This document shows positions 36,825-47,790 of a stretch of DNA of 64,000 bases, one piece after another. The notes under the pieces were generated by a model that saw nothing but the letters and a program-made list of their open reading frames with translations, was not told the origin of the DNA and searched no databases. Every line of letters begins with the position of its first letter. The stretch's first letter is position 1. This stretch comes from an uncultured Flavobacteriales bacterium. Lineage in GTDB: Bacteria > Bacteroidota > Bacteroidia > Flavobacteriales_D > Parvicellaceae. The stretch spans positions 1,674,001-1,738,000 of the forward strand of contig CALSRM010000003.1 of the NCBI GenBank assembly GCA_943788755.1. The letters are read 5' to 3'. Both the position numbers and the translations under genes were made by a program.

Positions 36825-38357
36825 ATGCAAGAAATGATATTGATATTGGATTTCGGTTCGCAGTACACGCAGTTGATAGCCAGAAGAGTGAGAGAGTTAA
36901 ATGTCTATTGTGAAATACACCCTTACGATAATATACCTGAGATTGAAAACGATATCAAGGGAGTAATTCTTTCAGGAAGCCCCTATTCGGTTCATGATCC
37001 GGAAGCTCCAAACCCAGATTTATCGAATTATCGTGGGAAATTTCCTTTGTTGGGAGTTTGTTATGGAGCACAATTCCTTGTTAAAAGCAATGGAGGTTCA
37101 GTTGTTCCTTCGGATATTAGAGAATATGGTAGAGCCAACCTGTCTTTTGTAGATAATGGACACGAATTAATGAAAGAGGTGAGTAACCTTTCTCAGGTTT
37201 GGATGAGTCATGGGGATACGATAAAAAATATTCCTGAATCATTTGAGATAATTGCAAGTACAGAAGATGTCGAGATGGCGGGATATCGCATAAAAGGAGA
37301 AGAAACTTACGGGATTCAGTTTCATCCAGAGGTTTATCACTCAACAGATGGTCCACAATTATTAAAGAATTTTGTAGTTGGAATTTGTAAATGTTTACAA
37401 TCTTGGACTCCCGATTCATTTGCTGAGAAAACAGTACAAGAATTAAAAGACAAGTTAGGGAATGACAAAGTAGTTCTAGGTTTGTCAGGAGGTGTTGATT
37501 CTTCAGTTGCCGCTGTATTATTGCAAAAAGCTATTGGAGACAATCTACATTGTGTTTTTGTAGATAATGGACTCTTAAGAAAAGATGAATTTGAAAGTGT
37601 TCTTGAGAGTTATATGTCTATGGGTCTAAATATTACCGGAGTTAATGCTAAAGAAAAATTCTATTCTGAATTAGCTGGAGTTTCTGATCCTGAATTGAAA
37701 AGAAAAGCAATTGGAAAGGTTTTTATAGATGTTTTCGATGAAGAATCGCATAAGTTAGAAAATGTAAAATGGTTAGGTCAAGGAACAATTTATCCAGATG
37801 TAATTGAGTCCATATCAGTTAATGGAGGTGCTTCTCAAACAATTAAATCTCACCATAATGTAGGAGGTTTGCCTGATTATATGAAATTAGATATAGTTGA
37901 GCCACTTAGGTCTTTATTTAAGGACGAAGTAAGGAGAGTTGGTAAGTCTTTGGGGGTTTCACCTAATATTTTAAATCGTCACCCTTTTCCTGGGCCTGGA
38001 TTAGGAATTCGTATATTAGGAGATGTGACTGAAGAAAAGGTACGCATTTTGCAAGAAGTTGATCATATTTTTATTGAAGGTTTGAAAACAAGTGGGTTAT
38101 ATGATGATGTTTGGCAAGCAGGAGTAATGTTATTGCCTGTACAAAGTGTTGGTGTAATGGGAGATGAAAGGACCTACGAAAATGCGGTTGCCTTAAGAGC
38201 TGTTTCTTCTACAGATGGTATGACAGCAGATTGGTGTCATTTACCTTATGAGTTTTTAGCAAAAGTATCAAACGATATTATCAATAAAGTAAAAGGAATA
38301 AACAGAGTGACTTATGACATTAGTTCAAAGCCACCTGCAACAATAGAATGGGAATAG
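36825..38357 (+). CDS. guaA: GMP synthase (glutamine-hydrolysing)
   Basis: GuaA aminates XMP to GMP. The 510-residue protein has the amidotransferase domain (Cys in [13 protein letters not shown] near residue 166), the ATP pyrophosphatase PP-loop LSGGVDSSV and the C-terminal dimer domain ending in [11 protein letters not shown], the invariant C-terminus of the family. The length fits single-chain bacterial enzymes. The ATG at 36825 is supported by the start [21 protein letters not shown]. It is followed by the LysM-PBP1 gene after 10 bases. Confidence 0.97.
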   Translation: MQEMILILDFGSQYTQLIARRVRELNVYCEIHPYDNIPEIENDIKGVILSGSPYSVHDPEAPNPDLSNYRGKFPLLGVCYGAQFLVKSNGGSVVPSDIREYGRANLSFVDNGHELMKEVSNLSQVWMSHGDTIKNIPESFEIIASTEDVEMAGYRIKGEETYGIQFHPEVYHSTDGPQLLKNFVVGICKCLQSWTPDSFAEKTVQELKDKLGNDKVVLGLSGGVDSSVAAVLLQKAIGDNLHCVFVDNGLLRKDEFESVLESYMSMGLNITGVNAKEKFYSELAGVSDPELKRKAIGKVFIDVFDEESHKLENVKWLGQGTIYPDVIESISVNGGASQTIKSHHNVGGLPDYMKLDIVEPLRSLFKDEVRRVGKSLGVSPNILNRHPFPGPGLGIRILGDVTEEKVRILQEVDHIFIEGLKTSGLYDDVWQAGVMLLPVQSVGVMGDERTYENAVALRAVSSTDGMTADWCHLPYEFLAKVSNDIINKVKGINRVTYDISSKPPATIEWE

Positions 38358-38367
38358 ATCATTTTAA

Positions 38368-40251
38368 ATGACAAATATGTTAACTAGAGTAATATTAATT
38401 TTGGTTGGAGTACTTTTCTCTGTTGGCTTTTTTGCTCAACCTGGAGAAGTTCCGGTAGAAACAAAAGATGGCATCAAGGTTCATGTTCATACTGTGGATA
38501 AGTCACAAACAGCATACGGTATAAGTCGTCTATATAACATTACTTTAAATGAACTATATGAATCTAATCCCGAAGCGAAGCTGGAATTAAGCATAGGTCA
38601 AAAATTATATTTCCCGGTTAAAGGAGAGGTTTTGCAGGAGGAACCTTTATCAATCGATACTGTAAGTGATAAAAATAGTATAATGCATACTGTAGAAAAT
38701 GGTGAAACACTATATTCTATAGCCCGAAAATATGGTGTACCTGCAAAAGACGTTATCGCGGCAAATTCAAATGGAACATTAGCATTGGGTTCTAAAGTGA
38801 AAGTCCCTTTAAAGAATGTTGTTAAGGATGATGTGATTATACCAATAGTTAAAGATCCAATAAACCCAACTGCCAACCCAGGTGATAGTATTATATTGCA
38901 TAAGGTGAAGAAAAATGAAACAATGTATAGCCTTTCCAAGCAGTATAATGTTTCAATTGAGGCAATTACAGCCACAAATGATGGATTATTGGATGGTTTG
39001 AATAAGGGAATGAAATTGAGAATTCCTCTTAAGAAAAAAGTAACAGATAGGTTAGATGATATTGTGCGAGATACGTTAACTGGTACTTCATTTGATTCCT
39101 TAATTGTGGACACTACTTTAGTACAAGAAGTTTATGATATAGCAGTTATGATTCCTTTCTTTTTTGCTGAAAATAATGCTAGAATAGAGAAATGTCCACC
39201 TATTGGAGATTGTCCAATTTACTCACATACAATGAATGCATTAGATTTTCACCATGGTGTTATGATGGCAATTGATTCTCTTAAAAATGCGGGCTTAAAT
39301 GTAAATGTTCATGTGTATGATACAAAGCATGATACTGCTGCAGTTAGAGGAGTGCTGGGCAAGGCAGAGTTTTCTGAAATGGATTTAATAATCGGGCCAT
39401 TTTATGCCAGTCAAATTAAATTGGTAAGAGAGTTCGCTAAAACGAATAGCATTCAACTCATTTGTCCAATACCGGTGTCAAATAAGGCATTGTTTAATAA
39501 TCCTTTTGTAACGAAGATGACAGCATCTACACCTACTCAAATTAAGTTTATGGCGCAAGAGATAGCTAGAAAATACCACGATCAGAATGTTATTGTTGTT
39601 CGAAATCAAAAAAATGAGGAGGATGAATATTATTACAGGACTTTCAAAAATGCGTTTGCAGAGGAAATACACAAATATCCAAATCGTTATTTGGATTCAG
39701 CTAAAGAAACTAATGTAAATGCTGAAGGAAGTAGACTTTCTACTGTTGAATCTAAAATGGTTTTAGATAAGAATAATATAATTGTGGTTCCTTCTCAAAC
39801 TGTTGGTCATGTTAGTGATTTCTTTACAAAGTTAAGTTCTACGACTAATTCGAACCCATATAGAAATTACGCATTGCAGGTTTTCGGTTTAGAAGATTGG
39901 AGTGAATTTCCTACAATAGACGAAAAGTATAAGAACAAGTTTAAGTTAAGTCTTGTAACAAGTAGTTATGTGGAATATGAAGATCCTACGGTTTTGGAGT
40001 TTATCCTTAATTATAGAACTAAATACGCTACTGATCCGAGTGACTTTTCATTTATCGGATTTGATGCTGCTTTTATTAACCTTAAAGGGCTTTTACTTTA
40101 TGGTAAAGGCTTTTCAAATCACTACCAACATTTAATTAATACCGGGTTTAACACGAATTCATTATTTGAAAAGGTTGATCCAAAAGGCGGTTATGAAAAC
40201 AAGAATGTCTTCATTATTAGATATGAAGATTATACGGTGATTAAGGAGTAA
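38368..40251 (+). CDS. LysM and periplasmic-binding (PBP1) domain protein
   Basis: This 627-residue exported protein has a signal peptide (VLFSVGFFAQ), then three LysM repeats (about 32-84, 107-149 and 175-215) for binding peptidoglycan. The second begins HTVENGETLYSIARKYGV and the third HKVKKNETMYSLSKQYNV. The C-terminal half (about 240-627) is a type 1 periplasmic-binding domain like that of branched-chain amino acid receptors (LIIGPFYASQIKLVREF). It probably sits in the periplasm and may sense cell wall or metabolites. The domain pair is known from Bacteroidota; its ligand is unknown. Confidence 0.87.
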   Translation: MTNMLTRVILILVGVLFSVGFFAQPGEVPVETKDGIKVHVHTVDKSQTAYGISRLYNITLNELYESNPEAKLELSIGQKLYFPVKGEVLQEEPLSIDTVSDKNSIMHTVENGETLYSIARKYGVPAKDVIAANSNGTLALGSKVKVPLKNVVKDDVIIPIVKDPINPTANPGDSIILHKVKKNETMYSLSKQYNVSIEAITATNDGLLDGLNKGMKLRIPLKKKVTDRLDDIVRDTLTGTSFDSLIVDTTLVQEVYDIAVMIPFFFAENNARIEKCPPIGDCPIYSHTMNALDFHHGVMMAIDSLKNAGLNVNVHVYDTKHDTAAVRGVLGKAEFSEMDLIIGPFYASQIKLVREFAKTNSIQLICPIPVSNKALFNNPFVTKMTASTPTQIKFMAQEIARKYHDQNVIVVRNQKNEEDEYYYRTFKNAFAEEIHKYPNRYLDSAKETNVNAEGSRLSTVESKMVLDKNNIIVVPSQTVGHVSDFFTKLSSTTNSNPYRNYALQVFGLEDWSEFPTIDEKYKNKFKLSLVTSSYVEYEDPTVLEFILNYRTKYATDPSDFSFIGFDAAFINLKGLLLYGKGFSNHYQHLINTGFNTNSLFEKVDPKGGYENKNVFIIRYEDYTVIKE

Positions 40252-40335
40252 TCCACAATTCCTTCAACTTATATACATTATTAATCATTCTCAATTGTAT
40301 AGTTTAAATTTGAGTAGATTCAATTGTGTATTTAG

Positions 40336-42367
40336 ATGAAACTCTGTATTGCCGAGAAACCAAGTGTAGCTAAAGACATTGCAAAAGTGTTGGGTGCAAC
40401 TACCATGAAAAATGGTTATTGGGAAGGTAATGGTTACTGGGTGTCATGGACTTTTGGCCACCTCTGCACGTTAAAGGAGCCTGCAGATTATACAGATAAA
40501 TGGAAATGGTGGGATTTGGAAACACTTCCTATGCTTCCGTCTAAATTTGGAATTAAACTCATTCAGAATTCCGGAGTTGAAAAACAATTCAATGCAATTG
40601 CTGATTTAGTTGCGAAATGCGATGAGGTTATAAACTGCGGTGATGCTGGTCAAGAGGGAGAATTGATTCAAAGATGGGTATTAGCTAAGGCGAAGTTAAA
40701 TAAACCTTTAAAACGTTTGTGGATTTCGTCTTTAACAGAGGAAGCTATTAAAGAAGGTTTTCAAAAATTGGAAGAAGGATCCAAATATGATAATTTATAT
40801 GCGGCTGGTGCGGCTCGTGCAATAGGTGATTGGATGTTAGGGATGAATGCCACGCGGTTGTTTACACTTCGATTTGCAGATAAAAAACAAGTGCTATCTC
40901 TAGGGAGAGTTCAAACCCCAACGTTAGCACTGATTGTAGAAAGGCAAATTCAAATCGATAATTTTGTTTCGGAAACATATTATGAGTTAAAAACAACCTA
41001 CAGAGATGTAGTATTTTCTAGTACGAAAGGGAAATTCAATTCCAAAGAAGAAGGTGAAGGGATATTGAAAGAAATTGAGACTAGAAGAATTCGAAATAGA
41101 AGCCTTTGCTCAAAAAGAAGGGAAGGAGCAACCGCCGCGATTATTTGATTTAACTACTTTACAAGTAGATTGTAACAGAAAGTTTGGCTTTTCTGCTGAA
41201 GAAACATTGAATCTAATTCAAAACCTTTACGAACAAAAATTAACGACCTATCCAAGGGTTGATACAACCTATTTATCTGAGGATATTTATCCAAAAGTAC
41301 CTGGTATATTGGAAAAGTTACAATTTTATAAGCGATTTACAGATAAGTTAAAAGGGAAGAAAATCAGAAAATCTAAAAAAGTATTTGACGATAAGAAAGT
41401 AACCGATCACCATGCTATTATACCTACAGGTGTAACTCCGAGTGGAATTTCTGCACAGCATCAAAAGGTGTATGATATGATTACCAAACGTTTTATTTCG
41501 GTGTTCTATCCAGATTGTAAGGTGAGTAATTCCACTGTTTTAGGGTTTGTAAAAGAAGTCAAATTTAAAGCTACAGGTAAACAGATTCTTGAAATGGGGT
41601 GGAGAGAAGTATATGCTGATACCTCTCCAAAGGAGCAAGCGAAAGAACCGCAGAAAGAAGAGCAGGTAATGCCTGTGTTTGTAAAAGGAGAAAAAGGTCC
41701 TCACACTCCAGATTTTCAAGAGAAGCATACTAAGCCCCCAAGTTATTATTCTGAGGCTACATTGCTGCGTGCTATGGAATCTGCAGGGAAACAAGTAGAC
41801 GATGACGAGTTACGCGATATTATGAAGGAGAATGGTATTGGGAGACCCTCTACCAGAGCCAATATTATCGAAACGCTTTTCAAAAGAAATTATATCGCTC
41901 GTCAAAAAAAGAGAATCATTGCTACTCAGACTGGTCAGCACCTGATTTCCTTAATTGAAAATGATATTCTAAAATCCGCTGAACTTACAGGTCAATGGGA
42001 AAAGAAAATTAGAGATATAGAAAGAGGGGAGTACGCCGTTGAAAAGTTTAAAGCAGAGCTTTTTGATATGGTAAATGAGTTAGTACATCAAGTGAAACAT
42101 CAAAAAGCAGAGCCTAAGAAAATAGGGTGCCCAAAGTGCAGTAAAGGCCATATGATTAGAGGCAGGTCTGCTTGGGGTTGTTCTGAATGGGAAAGTGGAT
42201 GTAAGTTCACACTGCCATTTAAATTTAAAGAAATTACCTTTTCCGATAAAGACATGAAGTCTTTAATTGAAGAAGGTGAGTCTCATTATCGTTTCAAGCG
42301 CATGGTTAAGAAGAAGGAGGAGTTATCAAAAGTAACTTTGAATAAGAAGTTAAAGTTAGAGTGGTAG
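40336..42367 (+). pseudogene. topB: Topoisomerase III (type IA), frameshifted
   Basis: Two frames together make a type IA DNA topoisomerase of about 676 residues. The first (40336-41148) has the Toprim motifs AEKPSVAKDIAKVLG and GDAGQEGELI. The second (from about 41075 to 42367) has the active-site Tyr in LTTYPRVDTTYLS and the C-terminal zinc ribbon CPKC...GCSEWESGC. Between 41068 and 41100 one base seems to be extra; removing it gives a path such as KEIETREFEIEAFAQKEG. There is no long homopolymer at the break, only AAA at 41072-41074. The gene may be broken, use a frameshift, or carry a sequence error. Confidence 0.85.
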
Positions 42368-42423
42368 AATTAAATTAACAGCTCTTGTACAATCCAAGCT
42401 TGAATCTAGCGTTATTTGCACCA

Positions 42424-44823
42424 ATGAGTCGAACACTTTTCATCTTATTTATTTTAATTTCAAGTATAGGAGTTTCTCAAAGCGACTCAATATTTCATGT
42501 TATTGATGTCCGTGTTGAGGGAAACCAACGAACGCATGAGGATGCTGTAATAATACATTCTCGGTTAAAGATTGACAGCTGGATTAGTGTTCCTGGAACA
42601 CAAACCATTCATGCAATGAAGGCACTGTGGCAAACTGGGGATTATAAATCGGTGGAGATCAACCGGGTTAATGTACCAAAGGGAATAGAATTAATTATTA
42701 AAGTCGAAGAGTATTTTAAACTTGGGAGCATTCGTTATATAGGGTTGACAAAAAGTGAACACCGGAGAATGGTTGAGAATTTGTCTATAAAAAAGAGAAT
42801 CGTTTATAGTCCACAATCATTAAAAGTGATTGAAAGTCAATTAAATAATTACTTAAATAGTAAAGGCTATATTGAAAACAAGTTTTCTTTAGATTCTGTT
42901 ATAACTAATAATGGATCTGTTTCACTTGTCTATAAAGTAATAAAAGGACAGCGGTTTAGAGTAGATAATATTGAATATTCAAACGCAGAATATATATCTA
43001 AGAGACAATTTAATAAGTCCTTAAATAAAATTCGACCTTCCATGTTTTTATGGCCCGGTAGTTTATACGAAGATAATGGTGATAATGAGATTGAAAATAT
43101 CGAAAATATTGCCAAAACAAATGGTTATCCATATGCTGAAATTGATTCATTAAAGCTTGAATTCGATAAGCGAAAAGTAAATTTAGCTTATTCTTTTAAT
43201 GAATCAACACGCTATAAATTTGGTGAATTTAAATGGGATGGTAATGCGTCCATTCATGATACGGTATTAAATAAATTGGTAGAAAAATTCAAGGGATCTA
43301 TTTATAGTATTGATTTAATTAATGAATTGCTTTATTTTTCAAATAGTTACAATGATGTAAGCTCTTTATATTATGAACAGGGATATGCATCAATGCGGTT
43401 ATATCATCAATTAGTACCAAATGAGGAAACAGGTATTATTGATATTGATGTCCATATAGAAGAAGGAAATATAATGCGTTTTGGAAGCATCTCGTTTTCT
43501 GGCAACATTCGAACAAAAGAATTTGTTTTGTTACGTGAAGTACTAACTGTACCTGGAGAAAGGTTTACGCGTTCTCAAATAATTATATCACAACAAAAGC
43601 TATCACAGTTGGATTATTTTATAAATGCTGAAATGGATGTAAAAATGAATACTGACACAGCAACCAAAACTGTCGCCATAGAATATATCGTTAAGGAGAA
43701 GATAAGCGATAAATTATACATTGGTGGAGGGTATGGAACGCGGTTAATTGGTACCGTTGGTTTTGATTTTAAAAATTTTTCTGGAAATGATTTGTTTAAA
43801 AAAGGAACTCGCTGGAACCCGCTTCCCGCTGGAGGAGGACAGCACCTTTCATTAAAAGGCCAAACTGACGGAATCGGCTATTATGGTGGATCATTCAATA
43901 TCTATGAACCTTGGTTCATAGGAAATCCAATAGGTTTAGCTTTTAATACAAGTTTTGCATCCATTAATGACAGTTTGGGTAACCTAAGGATATTCAATAT
44001 ACAGTCTACGCTTTCTCATAAACCCTTTAAGAACGATCTATTTACGTATTTTAATTATTCTTTAGGTTATAGAACTTATAACGCAAATAATTTTGACGTT
44101 TTTGGAGAAACTTTAGGGAAATTTAACGCAGTGACTTTGCAAGCGGGAATGCTTAAGAATACAACTTCGGGTGGTGTGTTTCCCACAAGCGGAAATAGAA
44201 TCGAAACATCTATTATATCAAGTTTACCACCTTATTCACGATTTACTGAAACAGAAGCGTTAAGTTTATCTACTGAAGAAAAGTTTAAATGGTTTGAATA
44301 TTATAAGTTTAAATTCTCGTTGAAACATTATCAGAGTTTAAACCCCGCTAAAAATATAGTATTAGCATCAAAGTTTGGAATTGGATATTTGGGGCATTTT
44401 AATAAAGAAGTTGGAACAGTTCCATTTGGACGTTACTTTATGGGGGGGACTGGGATAACGAATTTCGATGTTTCTGCAAATGAATATATAGGCTTACGTG
44501 GTTATGAATCTGAAGATATATCTACTGCCATTGGCGACCCTCTCGCTATAAAGTTATCTTTTGAATTGCAAAAAAAAGTAATTGAGACAGATCAATTTAT
44601 GCTTTCAACTCATCTGTTCGGAGAATTTGGAAATACCTACCAATCCTTAATGGATTTAGATCCATATAATTTAAAATCATCGATTGGGTTTGGAGGGAAA
44701 GTATATGCACCAATTATTGGTGTAATAGGAATTGATGTCGGCTGGGGCTTAAATAAAACTGATTTTAACTGGAAAACACCAGCTGTCCAATTTACAATTG
44801 GAATGGATATAGGTGATTTTTAA
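42424..44823 (+). CDS. BamA/TamA-like outer-membrane assembly protein
   Basis: This 799-residue protein has a signal peptide (LISSIGVSQS), several POTRA repeats (residues 20 to about 380) and a C-terminal Omp85 barrel with the motif RGYESEDIS, the conserved R-G-(F/Y) that guides lateral insertion, ending in IGMDIGDF. Proteins of this group insert outer-membrane proteins or transport autotransporters. Classical bamA usually sits beside skp and uppS, which are not here, so this may be a second, TamA-like copy. The ATG at 42424 is preferred over one 39 bases upstream since only it places the signal peptide at the very N-terminus. Confidence 0.88.
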   Translation: MSRTLFILFILISSIGVSQSDSIFHVIDVRVEGNQRTHEDAVIIHSRLKIDSWISVPGTQTIHAMKALWQTGDYKSVEINRVNVPKGIELIIKVEEYFKLGSIRYIGLTKSEHRRMVENLSIKKRIVYSPQSLKVIESQLNNYLNSKGYIENKFSLDSVITNNGSVSLVYKVIKGQRFRVDNIEYSNAEYISKRQFNKSLNKIRPSMFLWPGSLYEDNGDNEIENIENIAKTNGYPYAEIDSLKLEFDKRKVNLAYSFNESTRYKFGEFKWDGNASIHDTVLNKLVEKFKGSIYSIDLINELLYFSNSYNDVSSLYYEQGYASMRLYHQLVPNEETGIIDIDVHIEEGNIMRFGSISFSGNIRTKEFVLLREVLTVPGERFTRSQIIISQQKLSQLDYFINAEMDVKMNTDTATKTVAIEYIVKEKISDKLYIGGGYGTRLIGTVGFDFKNFSGNDLFKKGTRWNPLPAGGGQHLSLKGQTDGIGYYGGSFNIYEPWFIGNPIGLAFNTSFASINDSLGNLRIFNIQSTLSHKPFKNDLFTYFNYSLGYRTYNANNFDVFGETLGKFNAVTLQAGMLKNTTSGGVFPTSGNRIETSIISSLPPYSRFTETEALSLSTEEKFKWFEYYKFKFSLKHYQSLNPAKNIVLASKFGIGYLGHFNKEVGTVPFGRYFMGGTGITNFDVSANEYIGLRGYESEDISTAIGDPLAIKLSFELQKKVIETDQFMLSTHLFGEFGNTYQSLMDLDPYNLKSSIGFGGKVYAPIIGVIGIDVGWGLNKTDFNWKTPAVQFTIGMDIGDF

Positions 44824-44828
44824 CTTGT

Positions 44829-45623
44829 TTATTTAACTTGTTTGTCAAATGAAGTAAACACGGTTTCCGATAGCTCTTCAAACACAGCAATATCTGTAAG
44901 TGTATCGGTGCTTCTTACATTGGCTAATTCAATGTTCCCATACTGTAAGTAATTATCCCAAGTAGTGCTAAATGCAGGTTTTATCATTGTAGGAGTTGGA
45001 AAGAAATCCCATTGTCTTACTTTATAATCGTAGGTGTCTACATAAATAATATACCTGTTATCTGGAGTCTCTCCAACCCCACTAAAGGTTAGCTCTAATG
45101 CATGCGCATATTCATTATCGAGCATCATTCTTTTTTGTTTAGACTTTAAAGTTACCCCATCATCTTTTAGTTTAAATGGCATAAACATCCAATAAGAATC
45201 ATTAATCCACATTTCTTTACCTAAATCTAGGTATTTGTCAAGAGAATCTGCTTTGGTAGGCTCTACATCTCCTAATTTAACTTTTCCCTCAAGTGTATTT
45301 ATATTCATAAGAATAATAGCATCCGAGCTTGGGATTTCAATTCTAATATCACCTGTTTCTTTATTCCAATAATGTAAACGTTTTCCGAAAAAATTCCACT
45401 TTAGATATTTTGTATTATCCCAGTTTTCTCTTCCTCCCATAGATTTCATTACTTTATTTGCAATTTCAATGGCTTTCTTATCCGAATGCAATACATCAAA
45501 ATCTACATGGGCAGGATTAACTTCACTTTTAACGTTATTTTCACTTTTCGGAACCTTTTTTTCTCCGCAAGATGCAAAAAGAATATTTGCAAATACAAAA
45601 ATGAATAGTAATGACTTGATCAT
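44829..45623 (-). CDS. Hypothetical lipoprotein
   Basis: This protein (264 residues from the ATG at 45623) has a signal peptide ending FASC, the lipobox, and about 20 polar residues after it. The body has MGGRENWDNTKYLKWNFFGKRLHYWNKETGDIRIEI, which looks like a LolA/LppX-type half barrel as in the DUF6503 group; I am not sure of the family. Such proteins bind lipids or act as structural surface proteins. A TTG at 45644 could start seven codons earlier. Its stop is only five bases from the convergent omp85 gene end, and it diverges from htpG. Confidence 0.65.
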   Translation of the reverse strand: MIKSLLFIFVFANILFASCGEKKVPKSENNVKSEVNPAHVDFDVLHSDKKAIEIANKVMKSMGGRENWDNTKYLKWNFFGKRLHYWNKETGDIRIEIPSSDAIILMNINTLEGKVKLGDVEPTKADSLDKYLDLGKEMWINDSYWMFMPFKLKDDGVTLKSKQKRMMLDNEYAHALELTFSGVGETPDNRYIIYVDTYDYKVRQWDFFPTPTMIKPAFSTTWDNYLQYGNIELANVRSTDTLTDIAVFEELSETVFTSFDKQVK

Positions 45624-45829
45624 AGGAGTTTTTAATTTTCTCAAAAGTAAAACTTTGAGTTGATTTATGATAATTTTAGATAAGAAAACTGCTGATTTAG
45701 ATATCGTAGGTAATTCTTAGGTATTCAAACTTTGTAATGAGTGTCATTATAAAGTGTGCTATTTGCCGAAAGTGACTTTAAATCATGCATATAATTCTCA
45801 TTCACGACAAATTGTCACAATTTTTTTGG

Positions 45830-45844
45830 TGGCACATCATTTGA
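45830..45844 (+). promoter_or_regulatory. Sigma-54-like site before htpG
   Basis: TGGCAC, five bases, then TTGA fits the -24/-12 sigma-54 consensus TGGCAC-N5-TTGC except in the last base. It lies 33 bases before the ATG at 45878, a sensible distance. No matching TTG/TAnnTTTG pair is seen here. Confidence 0.3.
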
Positions 45845-45877
45845 CAAAGGGAGCATAAATAAATTAAATAATTGAAA

Positions 45878-47767
45878 ATGGAAAAAGGAACAATTAATAT
45901 ACAAACGGAAAATATCTTTCCGATTATTAAAAAATTCTTGTACTCAGATACGGAGATATTTGTTAGAGAACTTGTGTCTAATGCGGTTGATGCATGTCAA
46001 AAATTAAAAACAATGTCTGCTGCTGGAGAGGTCAAAGGAGATATAGGAGAATTGAAGGTAGAAGTTATTTTGGACAGTAAAGCTAAAACAATTACCATTA
46101 AGGATAATGGAATCGGCATGACATCTGAGGAAGTAAATAAATACATCAACGAAATTGCATTTTCTGGTGCTACTGAGTTCGTAGAGAAATACAAAGACAA
46201 AGATGCCAATTCTATTATTGGGCATTTTGGGTTAGGATTTTACTCTTCTTTTATGGTTTCTGATAAGGTTCAGATTAAAACATTATCGCATAAAAAAGCA
46301 GCAAAAGCTGTACAGTGGGAATCTGATGGGAGTCCTGAATACACAATTTCTGAAATCGATAAAAAAGATAGAGGAACTGAAATTGTTTTGCATGTTTCAA
46401 AAGACTCAAAAGAATATTTAGAGGATGCTAGAATTAATACTGTTTTAAATAAGTATTGTAAATTCTTACCGATTAATGTTATTTACGGAGAGAAATCGGA
46501 ATTCATTGAAGATCCTAAAGGAGAAAAAGATGAAGAAGGAAATGTAAAGAAAGTTGAAAAGAAGGTTCCTAATGTTTTAAACAATACAGCTCCAGCTTGG
46601 ATTAAAAAACCCGCTGATTTAAAAGCTGAAGACTACAAAGGGTTTTATAACGAACTATACCCTTTTTCTGAGGACCCAATGTTTCACATTCATCTAAACG
46701 TTGATTATCCTTTTAATTTAACGGGGATTTTATATTTCCCTAAATTAAGGAATCAAGTAGAGGTACAGAAAAACAAGATTCAATTATATAGCAACCAAGT
46801 TTTTATAACAGATTCTGTTGAGAATATAGTTCCAGAATTCTTAACACTTTTACATGGTGTTATTGATTCGCCAGATATTCCATTAAATGTTTCACGCTCT
46901 TACTTGCAAAGTGATAGTAACGTCAAAAAAATATCGAATCACATTTCAAAAAAAGTCGCGGATAAATTAGGTTCAATGTTTAAAAAGGATCGTAAAGATT
47001 TTGAATCTAAATGGAACGATATTGAGGTATTTATTCAATACGGAATGCTTACTGACGATAAGTTTGGTGAAAGAGCGGAAAAATTTACGCTTCTAAAGAA
47101 TACAGAAGAAGAGTTTTTTACTTTTGAAGAGTACAAAGAAAAAGTAAAAGGTGCTCAAACTGATAAGGAAAATAAATTGGTTTATTTATATACGCATAAT
47201 GCAGAAGAGCATCATTCGTTAATAGAGACGGCGAAGTTAAAGGGGTATAACGTTTTATTATTAGATGGACCATTATCAAGTCATTATATTCAGAAACTTG
47301 AAGAAAAACAAGGTGTTTCGTTAGCACGTTTGGATGCTGATACTATCGATAAGCTAATTAACAAAGAAGAAGCTCAGCCATCTAAATTATCTAAGAAAGA
47401 AGAAGACAAAGTTAAGCCTGTTTTTGAAAGTAATGTTAGTAAGGATAAGTTCACGGTGCAGTTCGAAAGCATGAGTGAAACTGAACAGCCTGTTGTTATA
47501 ACGCAAAGCGAGTTTATGCGAAGAATGAAGGAACAGCAAGCTATGGGTGGAGGAGGAATGCAGATGATGGGAGCATTTCCTGAAATGTATAACCTAGTTG
47601 TTAATAGTAATCATCCGCTTACATCTAAAATACTAGGTGAAAAAGATAAAGTTAAGAAAGAGAAATTAGCGAAACAAGCTGTTGATTTAGCTTTACTTTC
47701 CAACGGAATGTTGAAAGGTAAAGATTTATCAGAGTTCATTAGTCGCAGTGTTGAGATGATTGATTAA
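45878..47767 (+). CDS. htpG: Molecular chaperone HtpG (Hsp90)
   Basis: HtpG is the bacterial Hsp90 ATPase that folds and remodels client proteins in the cytoplasm. The GHKL ATPase motifs are complete: ELVSNAVDACQKL, DNGIGM and GHFGLGFYSSFMV. The middle domain has RNQVEVQKNKIQLYSNQVF and NVSRSYLQSD, and the C-terminal dimer domain follows with a Gly/Met-rich stretch GGGGMQMMG. The 629-residue length is usual. A TTG six bases upstream is the alternative start; ATG at 45878 (MEKGTINIQTEN) is preferred. Confidence 0.96.
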   Translation: MEKGTINIQTENIFPIIKKFLYSDTEIFVRELVSNAVDACQKLKTMSAAGEVKGDIGELKVEVILDSKAKTITIKDNGIGMTSEEVNKYINEIAFSGATEFVEKYKDKDANSIIGHFGLGFYSSFMVSDKVQIKTLSHKKAAKAVQWESDGSPEYTISEIDKKDRGTEIVLHVSKDSKEYLEDARINTVLNKYCKFLPINVIYGEKSEFIEDPKGEKDEEGNVKKVEKKVPNVLNNTAPAWIKKPADLKAEDYKGFYNELYPFSEDPMFHIHLNVDYPFNLTGILYFPKLRNQVEVQKNKIQLYSNQVFITDSVENIVPEFLTLLHGVIDSPDIPLNVSRSYLQSDSNVKKISNHISKKVADKLGSMFKKDRKDFESKWNDIEVFIQYGMLTDDKFGERAEKFTLLKNTEEEFFTFEEYKEKVKGAQTDKENKLVYLYTHNAEEHHSLIETAKLKGYNVLLLDGPLSSHYIQKLEEKQGVSLARLDADTIDKLINKEEAQPSKLSKKEEDKVKPVFESNVSKDKFTVQFESMSETEQPVVITQSEFMRRMKEQQAMGGGGMQMMGAFPEMYNLVVNSNHPLTSKILGEKDKVKKEKLAKQAVDLALLSNGMLKGKDLSEFISRSVEMID

Positions 47768-47790
47768 TGGGGTAATTTTTATTTTGATTG

